Shown here: piece by piece, positions 58,038 to 64,000 of the stretch
Layout: each line of letters starts with the position of its first letter
Numbering within the stretch: the stretch's first letter is position 1
Assembly (NCBI GenBank): GCA_037953625.1
Contig: CM075651.1
Coordinates: forward strand, 127,128,501-127,192,500
Direction of reading: 5' to 3'
DNA: 64,000 nt
From: Crotalaria pallida
Lineage: Eukaryota > Streptophyta > Magnoliopsida > Fabales > Fabaceae
Translations under genes and position numbers: made by a program
The notes under the pieces: model-generated
What the model was told of the DNA's origin: nothing
The model's input: only the letters and a program-made list of their open reading frames with translations
Databases searched by the model: none

Positions 58038-58763
58038 TTCCTCGACAAGTATGCAGTCTTGAGCCAATCACCCATCATGTATGGCATTCAAAAGCACCAT
58101 TTATGGAAGATATGATGTTTCCATCATGAGACAAAAATAGAATTCCTTGCAAGATGGGTTGATATTGAAAAAGGAAGAAAACCAGTGGACAAGGAGAAGA
58201 ATCAGTACATTAACTACCAGACCAAAATGAGAAAGAATGTGAAAGCCAAGCCACAAGCCAACTATAAAAGAGAGCATGGTACAAGGCAAAGGCAATTCAA
58301 TACAATCCAACCTCATCCAATTCAATGAGAACCAAAGTGAAGGTAAACCAAAGGAGAGGGAAAAACACTGATACTGAAATACTGTAACGTAATATTGAGG
58401 AAGATAAGAGAAGGGCGTCCTATATATCAAAAGTTATCCTTTCTCTTCTAAACCCACTTTAGAAGCTAATATAAGCCAACACAAGCAAGTCTAGAACCAC
58501 AGAACAGTAAATACTGAACTACAACAACGACACAGACACAACGACTCAGAAGAGAGTGAATACCATAGAGAGCTTGAGGGAGATAATCAAATGGCGCCCT
58601 GTATAAATTCTTATTAATCACTGTTCATTGCCCCCTTTGTAACAAATACCCCTTTCTCATGTATTCCTCTCCAGTATTCAATAAAATGAGGCCATTGATT
58701 TCACTAAGTTTATGAACCCACTTGCATTTTCAATATTTTCCTTAGAAATATGATTTCCTAGCA
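58038..58763 (+). mobile_element. Tat/Athila-like element, right part of its 5' LTR
   Basis: Continues from 35308. A TATA box GTATAAATTC lies at 58601-58610, and the LTR closes at about 58763 (CTAGCA), eight bases before a PBS. The total LTR would be about 0.9 kb. Confidence 0.6.
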
Positions 58764-58771
58764 GAAAAAAT

Positions 58772-58789
58772 TGGCGGTGTTGTCGGGGA
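58772..58789 (+). promoter_or_regulatory. Primer-binding site, degenerate tRNA-Asp type
   Basis: TGGCGGTGTTGTCGGGGA differs at three positions from the tRNA-Asp site of element C. It fixes the plus orientation. Confidence 0.7.
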
Positions 58790-58793
58790 AATC

Positions 58794-59054
58794 ATGGCTT
58801 CAACTCTAGAAGGAAATACACTAAGTAGTGCTCAAAGGGTGACTCTAGAGGATGCCACAAAAACAGTTCCTGGAGGAACTTCCGAAGCACCAGTATCACG
58901 AGTCACTCATTTGGGAAGCGCTTCACTGATATCAACCTCAATAGTCTTCAATCCAAGAAGCGTTGTAGCAAGGGGGTTGTCTTTCAGCCACAAAAAGCGT
59001 CCTTCCCAAAAGGCGACCACGTTCGCTCTCACCCAAATTTCCAGAAAGCGATAA
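58794..59054 (+). CDS. Unknown short ORF after the PBS
   Basis: The 86-codon frame opens four bases after the PBS with MASTLEGNTLSSAQRVTLED, Ser/Thr-rich then basic. It could be a broken gag start of the Tat/Athila-like element, but I see no gag motif. It ends at TAA, and similar text may continue in other frames to about 59110. Confidence 0.3.
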   Translation: MASTLEGNTLSSAQRVTLEDATKTVPGGTSEAPVSRVTHLGSASLISTSIVFNPRSVVARGLSFSHKKRPSQKATTFALTQISRKR

Positions 59055-60280
59055 GGCAACTAGAGGGGTGAAAATACGTTCTCACTGAAGAAGGCGCTCC
59101 ATTACGGAAAGTAGGAAACTTAGGAGCAAAGGCGCAACCAGAAAATTCACATGGAAAAACTGCTCCATGTTATCTACAATAAAAGCTAAGTACATACAAC
59201 TCTTGACTCAGTCTAAATTATTATCATGCTTGTTATGCTAGTATGCCTTTCATGAAACTGATGATAATGTATCTGGACCATGATGAAATGGCACTGTATC
59301 AATTACTGTATGTGCAATTAAAAAATACATATATACAAAAAAACGATGAAGAAAAATATGGCTACAGTATGTGTATGCATCCACGTCCAAGTATGGCTTT
59401 GATAGGATCACTTTTTTATGATGTCTTGTTATGCCTAGCTAGTTTCATGTCTAACATTACCCTGATGACAATGATTTATGTTTACCTTGTCTGGATGACA
59501 TGAAATGATATGGGGATGATTTGGTTTTCGGACTCTGTGTTTGTCATGGCTAAGAGCTGCATATATGTGTTCACATTCATGAATAGTGTCGCTCTGATAT
59601 GTGTCAAATATTTTGATTAGAAAAGGAATAATTAGATAACTAGAATGCTTGCTGTAGAACTAGAATTAGTCTATCATGCTAGTCATTGTTGCCATAATCT
59701 TGTTAACTGTTCTTTGCTCAACCATTGCATAATATGAATAAACTGTTTTTTCTCATGATGCGGACACAGTGTTTCGTGTTATAAGTTGCATGATTTAGAT
59801 GCTTAAAAGGTGTGCTTTTGAAAACGTGTTATATGAAAACATGATATGGATAATGTTACATGCTGATGCATGATTGATCTTGTAAATGATTTACTAGAGC
59901 TGACTAACAAAACGGGCATGCGTAGCATGAAAATATCTGAAAAGTGAGATTTGTTCATGTAGGAACAAGAAGTGACCCCATTCTAAGATGTGAGAAGCCT
60001 TAAGTACACTCTCAAACCATGATTTACCGAGTTTTGCTAAGACACTCAATATCATGGGAGGATCACATCCTCCACCTTGGCAATAAGCACCTGATCTGTT
60101 TAAAGCATAAAAGAGCTCCATGTCTCACCCAATAAAAGATTGCAACCAAAAAGTGAAGAGTCAGAAAGCAAATAATGAAACAAAAGGCAAAGTTTCAAGA
60201 GAAGTAAACACAAATAGAAAGATCAGTGACAACCAAGCAAACAAAATCAAGCAAAGAGAAAAGATGAAATCATACTAGAA
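59055..60280. other. Internal region of Tat/Athila-like element, no gene recognised
   Basis: AT-rich to 59900, then purine-rich. Small frames at 59243-59503 and 59894-60121 lack supporting features. Confidence 0.4.
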
Positions 60281-60600
60281 GGCGACGCCCTGCCCAGAAT
60301 CAGCGGTCTAAAGGCGTCCTCAGTTCAGTCCTAAGAGCAACGCCCTGCCCAGAAACAGCAATCTAAAGGCATCCTCAGATTAGTCCCATGGGTGACGCCT
60401 CGCCCAGAATCAACTATCTAAAGGTGCACTGTCATCAAAAGCGCCCCCATGTCCAGTTTCAATATATCATGTTCAGATTCAACAGAATCAGTCAACCAAA
60501 GGCGCATCGTCATCAAAAGTGCCCCCTGTTCAATTTCAATACACCATTCAGTTCCAACTCAATCAATTAACCAAGGGCGCACCCCTGTAAAAGGCGCATC
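60281..60600. repeat. Two minisatellites: 55 bp x3 and 78 bp x2
   Basis: ACGCC(C/T) starts at 60285, 60340 and 60395 in three 55-bp units (GCCCAGAATCA and ATCTAAAGG conserved). Then two 78-bp units start at 60420 and 60498 (AAAGG[TC]GCA, GTCATCAAAAG), with a partial third near 60574. Both are rich in GGCGC or GCGCCC words. Confidence 0.75.
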
Positions 60601-61551
60601 AGAAAACAAAGAGTGATGAATCTAGAAATCCTGGAGAAAATGCAAACAGAAAAGACGAAAAATCTGAGAGCAAATTATATCAGAAGTTGAAATCAAAGGC
60701 TGACACTGAATTCAAACTAGAAAGACAAGGGCTACTTCAAAGCAAAAGCGTGTAGAGATGGCAGGCCAGAAATTTAAAATAAAATCAATGCAGAAATCTG
60801 AGTGCAACAGCAAAACAAGATGCAGAGCTCATGACTCCTCATACCATAAATAAAACACACAGTGATTGGATGCAATAGCAAGCACATGCACAAAATCGGA
60901 CATAATAAAACTCAAAGGCGGATAAAACAAAAGACGTTTCCAAGCAAACCAGGCAACCAAAAAACAAAGGCGGACCTGAAAGGCTACAATCACATTTGTA
61001 AAAGTCAGACATGAAAACCAACTGAAATATCCAAAGGCGTGCATGCAACATGACGGGTGAACGCAAGCTTTATAATGACCAGTACAAAGATCCAGAAAAG
61101 TATGTTGTTCAAAAGCGCGCTTAAATGCTTAGACGAAACATAAAATTTGGTGCAAGAGCAAGATGAAAGACATAAGCGGGCCAGAAAAGTGTGCAAGTGA
61201 CTGATGCAGAAACCGGTCAGAAACATGACAAAACCAAGGCGAACTCAGTTTGTTTGATGATTAAACAACAACCAAGATAAATTCAAGAATTCATCCCAGT
61301 CCGCTCTTATGAGCAAGCCAAAGCATCCTAACACAATTGAAACGAAGAAGTCTGTAGTAACAACAAGCCCTGGAAGCAAGGCGCACCTGGGTATATTCAC
61401 ACATCAAAGCAGATTATGCAAAGGTGCTCTTATAAGTAAGCACAGAGTCAAGAAGCCAGAACAATATAGAAATCCAGTGTTTTCAAACTGATAAAAGCAA
61501 GAAAAGAAAACCAGCAAGAAAAGTAGCACCAATGACAAGGGGTGTTCCCAG

Positions 61552-61590
61552 CAAAAAAAAATAAAAAAATAAAAAATAAAAAAAAAGGAG
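61552..61590. repeat. A-rich simple repeat
   Basis: Runs of A broken by single T. Confidence 0.9.
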
Positions 61591-61645
61591 ATGAATGTTC
61601 ATGATGAGCAAGGCTCACCCCCAAATGGAAAACACCACAGAACCA

Positions 61646-62560
61646 AAGACTAGAAAAGTTCCCACAAAGGGCGCTAATCTCAGTACCGATTGTTAGAAAA
61701 GATTCCATAAAGGGCGCTAACAACATAGACAAGAAAAGTTCCCACAAAGGGCGCTAGTCTCAGCACCAGTTGTTAGAAAAGTTCCCACAAAGGGCGCTAA
61801 CAACAAAGACTAGAAAAGTTCCCACAAAGGGCGCTAGTCTCAGCACCAGTTGTTAGAAAAGTTCCCATTAAGGGCGCTAGTCTTAGTACCAGTTGTTAGA
61901 AAGTTCCAACAAAGGGCGTTAGCTACAAAGGACTAGAAAAGTTCCCACAAAGGGCCAGTACCAGTTGTTAGAAAAGATTCCACAAAGGGCGCTAACAACA
62001 TAGACAAGAAAAGTTCTCACAAAGGGCGCTAGTCTCAGCACCAATTGTTAGAAAAGTTCCCATAAAGGGCTAACAACAAAGACTAGAAAAGTTCCCACAA
62101 AGGGCGCTAGTCTCAACACCAGTTGTTAGAAAAGTTCCCATAAAGGGCACTAGTCTCAGTACCAGTTGTTTTAAAAGTTCCCACAAAGGGCGCTAGCTAC
62201 AAAGGACTAGAAAAGTTCCCACAAAGGGCGCTAGTCTCAGTACCAGTTATTAGAAAACAAAGGGCGCTAACAACAAAGGCTAGAAAAGTTCCCACAAAGG
62301 ACGTTAGCTACAAAGGACTAGATAAGTTCCCACAAAGGGCGCTAGTCTCAGTACCAGTTGTTAGAAAAGTTCCCAAAAAAGGCGCTAACAACGAAGGCTA
62401 GAAAAGTTCCCACAAAGGGCGCTAGCCACAAAGACTAGAAAAGTTCCTGCAAAGGGCGCTAGTCACAGAAACAAGAAGTTAGAAAAATGCCCACAAAGGG
62501 TGCCAGCTACCAAAGAAAAGAGAAGGCTCTCGCAAAGGCACTAGTCACAAAGGGGCTAAG
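61646..62560. repeat. 23-unit minisatellite with alternating monomers
   Basis: Every unit begins with a variant of GTTCCCACAAAGGGCGCTA. Two classes follow: a 43-bp type continuing with GTCTCAGTACCAGTTGTTAG and a 37-38-bp type continuing with ACAACAAAGACTAG or GCTACAAAGGACTAG. They tend to alternate, so a dimer of about 80 bp is the higher-order unit. Several units carry deletions, and the last three are diverged. Confidence 0.92.
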
Positions 62561-62782
62561 AAATATTCAAGAATGCACAAGAACAAGCAACAAATAAAAA
62601 ACCACGAGAATCAAAGTATACAATTTAGAATGCAAAAGAAAAAGGAAGAGAAGAAGAAAAAGAGAAAAGAGGAAAAGTATTTAACAAAGCAGTACACAAG
62701 CAAGTAATCTTGAAGTTTCAAAGGAATCCAAAACAAAGGAATCAAATACAAAGTGCTCAACAAGCATCCCAAAAGCCTATCA

Positions 62783-63250
62783 TCAAGGCACCAGATACAA
62801 AAGAGAAAGCAACAAAATGCAAATATCCTGATCCAACAGCACAACAAAACAACTAGACTCTAAAAAAAGAGCATCCAACAAAGAAGTTGTGAAGGCAACA
62901 ACATATGATTCCTGTTGGGAATCAATCTCTGCATCCAAGTCCACCAAGTCAGTAGTAGCTTTGGACAAACTCGTAGACAAGTCATTAATCAAATTTCCTA
63001 ACTCAGCACGACGCTCTACCAAATGTTTCTTCTTTGCTGCCAAAGTCTCCACATCTAAACTTGTCAAGTCAATAGTAAGGATGCACGACGCTCCGCTAAG
63101 TCTCTTTTTGCTACCAAAGCATTGACATCAAAAGCAGCACGCTGACCTTCCATTTGCTTGAGGACGCCCTCGAGCCAGGAACCTGAATATTGGTAAAGCC
63201 TCAGCAATTGCAAAAATCAAGTAAAGAGGTCTTCTATTCCCAAGAGAAAG
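62783..63250 (-). pseudogene. Antisense coiled-coil ORF remnant in Tat/Athila-like element
   Basis: Minus strand 63067-62783 reads LDVETLAAKKKHLVERRAEL, then LSTSLSKATTDLVDLDAEID, a heptad-like acidic/basic coiled coil. Just upstream in another frame a related phrase occurs (FDVNALVAKRDLAERRA, about 63080-63130), so the segment was duplicated. Antisense accessory ORFs are known in some Tat-lineage elements; the match is by position and style only. The Leu/Phe-rich tail after about residue 50 looks non-coding. Confidence 0.4.
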
Positions 63251-63259
63251 CATTGACAT

Positions 63260-64000
63260 CATGAGTAGTGGAGAGTTTTACTACCTTCAGCATAATGATT
63301 AAGCAATCGCAAAATGGCAGCATCAAAGTAGAAGAACACAAAAATACCAGTATGTCACAAGCTGTGCAAAACAACAATAATGCAGAAAAGAGAGATTGCA
63401 TGATTTAAGTCTTGAAAGGAGGATCAACAACGACATGGAATAAAGCCAAGTCTAACAAAAGGTGCACAAGAAAAACAACAGCAGAATGCTAAGACAGTGA
63501 TGAAGTCAAAACAACAGCATGCTTGAAATAGTACAATTACCAAATCTTGAAGAAAGCGCCCTGTGATGAAGTTCTACATACACCCTCATAACCAGGTGCA
63601 TCAGATGACAAGGCAAAATAACAAGCAATACATCACAACCTGTACAGTATGAAAATGATCCAATCCAAGAGCATAATCCAGGTTCCCGAAAGCTGAATTA
63701 TCAGAGCGGCATGGTGCAAAGCGCATATTTCAGCAACAAAACAGTATCAAAATTGCATGAATGCATCACTGTACAATATGAAAACAGCAAAGTGCAAAGA
63801 AGCAAAGTTCACAAAAGTCATTGATCAGTATGCAAGGTAGCAAAATCCAAAGGCGAGGCTACACGTGCAATAGAAAGAAGAGCTCGCTTCCGTTGCAAAT
63901 TTTCAAAAAGAAGAGCAAATTGAATAGGAAGCATGTGAAAAGCGAAGTTTAAGTTCACAAGGGGGCTAACCCTTCCTATCAGATCCACGTGCAGAAAACA
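63260..64000. other. Purine-rich DNA, nothing recognised
   Basis: AG-rich sequence with repeated words such as GCAAAA and CAAAGGCG; probably still inside the Tat/Athila-like element. No PPT or second LTR before the window ends. Confidence 0.4.

Noticed and set aside
61005..61747. Several Phe/Leu/Cys-rich minus-strand frames
   Set aside because: By-products of purine-rich plus-strand DNA; no membrane-protein pattern beyond composition.

Overview
This is a plant nuclear window, almost certainly from a papilionoid legume. It is AT-rich, carries a legume-lectin gene remnant with its own TATA box and start codon, and the rest is transposable elements of plant type (SIRE-like Copia, Tekay-like and Tat/Athila-like Gypsy, LINE, SINE, Helitron, and Stowaway, Tourist, Mutator and CACTA relics). 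I cannot name the species. I found no intact cellular gene, no rRNA or tRNA gene and no CRISPR array.

Layout. 1-986: 3' end of a Copia element and its LTR. About 1.3-3.0 kb: a probable Tat/Ogre-type LTR. 4.05-4.24 kb: a SINE with a perfect 17-bp target duplication. 4.66-9.16 kb: a decayed LINE split by a 2.5-kb solo LTR (duplication TATTG). 9.17-11.1 kb: a Helitron relic with a helicase pseudogene and a diagnostic 3' end. 11.8-15.8 kb: a pile of short DNA transposons. 15.83-35.12 kb: a lectin pseudogene split at its start codon by an 18.5-kb Tekay-like element. That element contains a 3.0-kb solo LTR in gag and a SIRE-like Copia element, without a 3' LTR, in its 3' LTR. 35.12 kb to the end: a Tat/Athila-like element whose first LTR was split by a 22.7-kb Copia complex (35309-58032, duplication CATCC). 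The complex is LTR-internal-LTR-internal-LTR and contains one complete, young, pol-less Copia element (35801-43919) and one Gypsy-type element without recognisable pol (46572-52168).

Nesting could be solved exactly because five LTR insertions keep perfect 5-bp duplications: TATTG, TCATG, TAAAA, GTCTC and AACAT. The outer complex adds CATCC. Depth reaches four levels.

The most unusual signal is shared by at least six unrelated LTR-element families here. Each carries clusters of a short, family-specific palindrome (TAACCGGTTA, CTCGAG, TAATCGATTA, GCGCC-TGG-GGCGC, CGCTTAAGCG). In all but the last family the copies come in pairs whose starts are 19-23 bp apart, about two helical turns, while the bases between differ. 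Clusters lie upstream of the LTR TATA box and, in the SIRE-like elements, again upstream of an accessory ORF ('ORF2', resembling the family named putative plant transposon protein). Two element families here keep gag, the clusters and ORF2 but have lost pol. This looks like a convergent regulatory architecture that may be read by a protein binding as a dimer of dimers.
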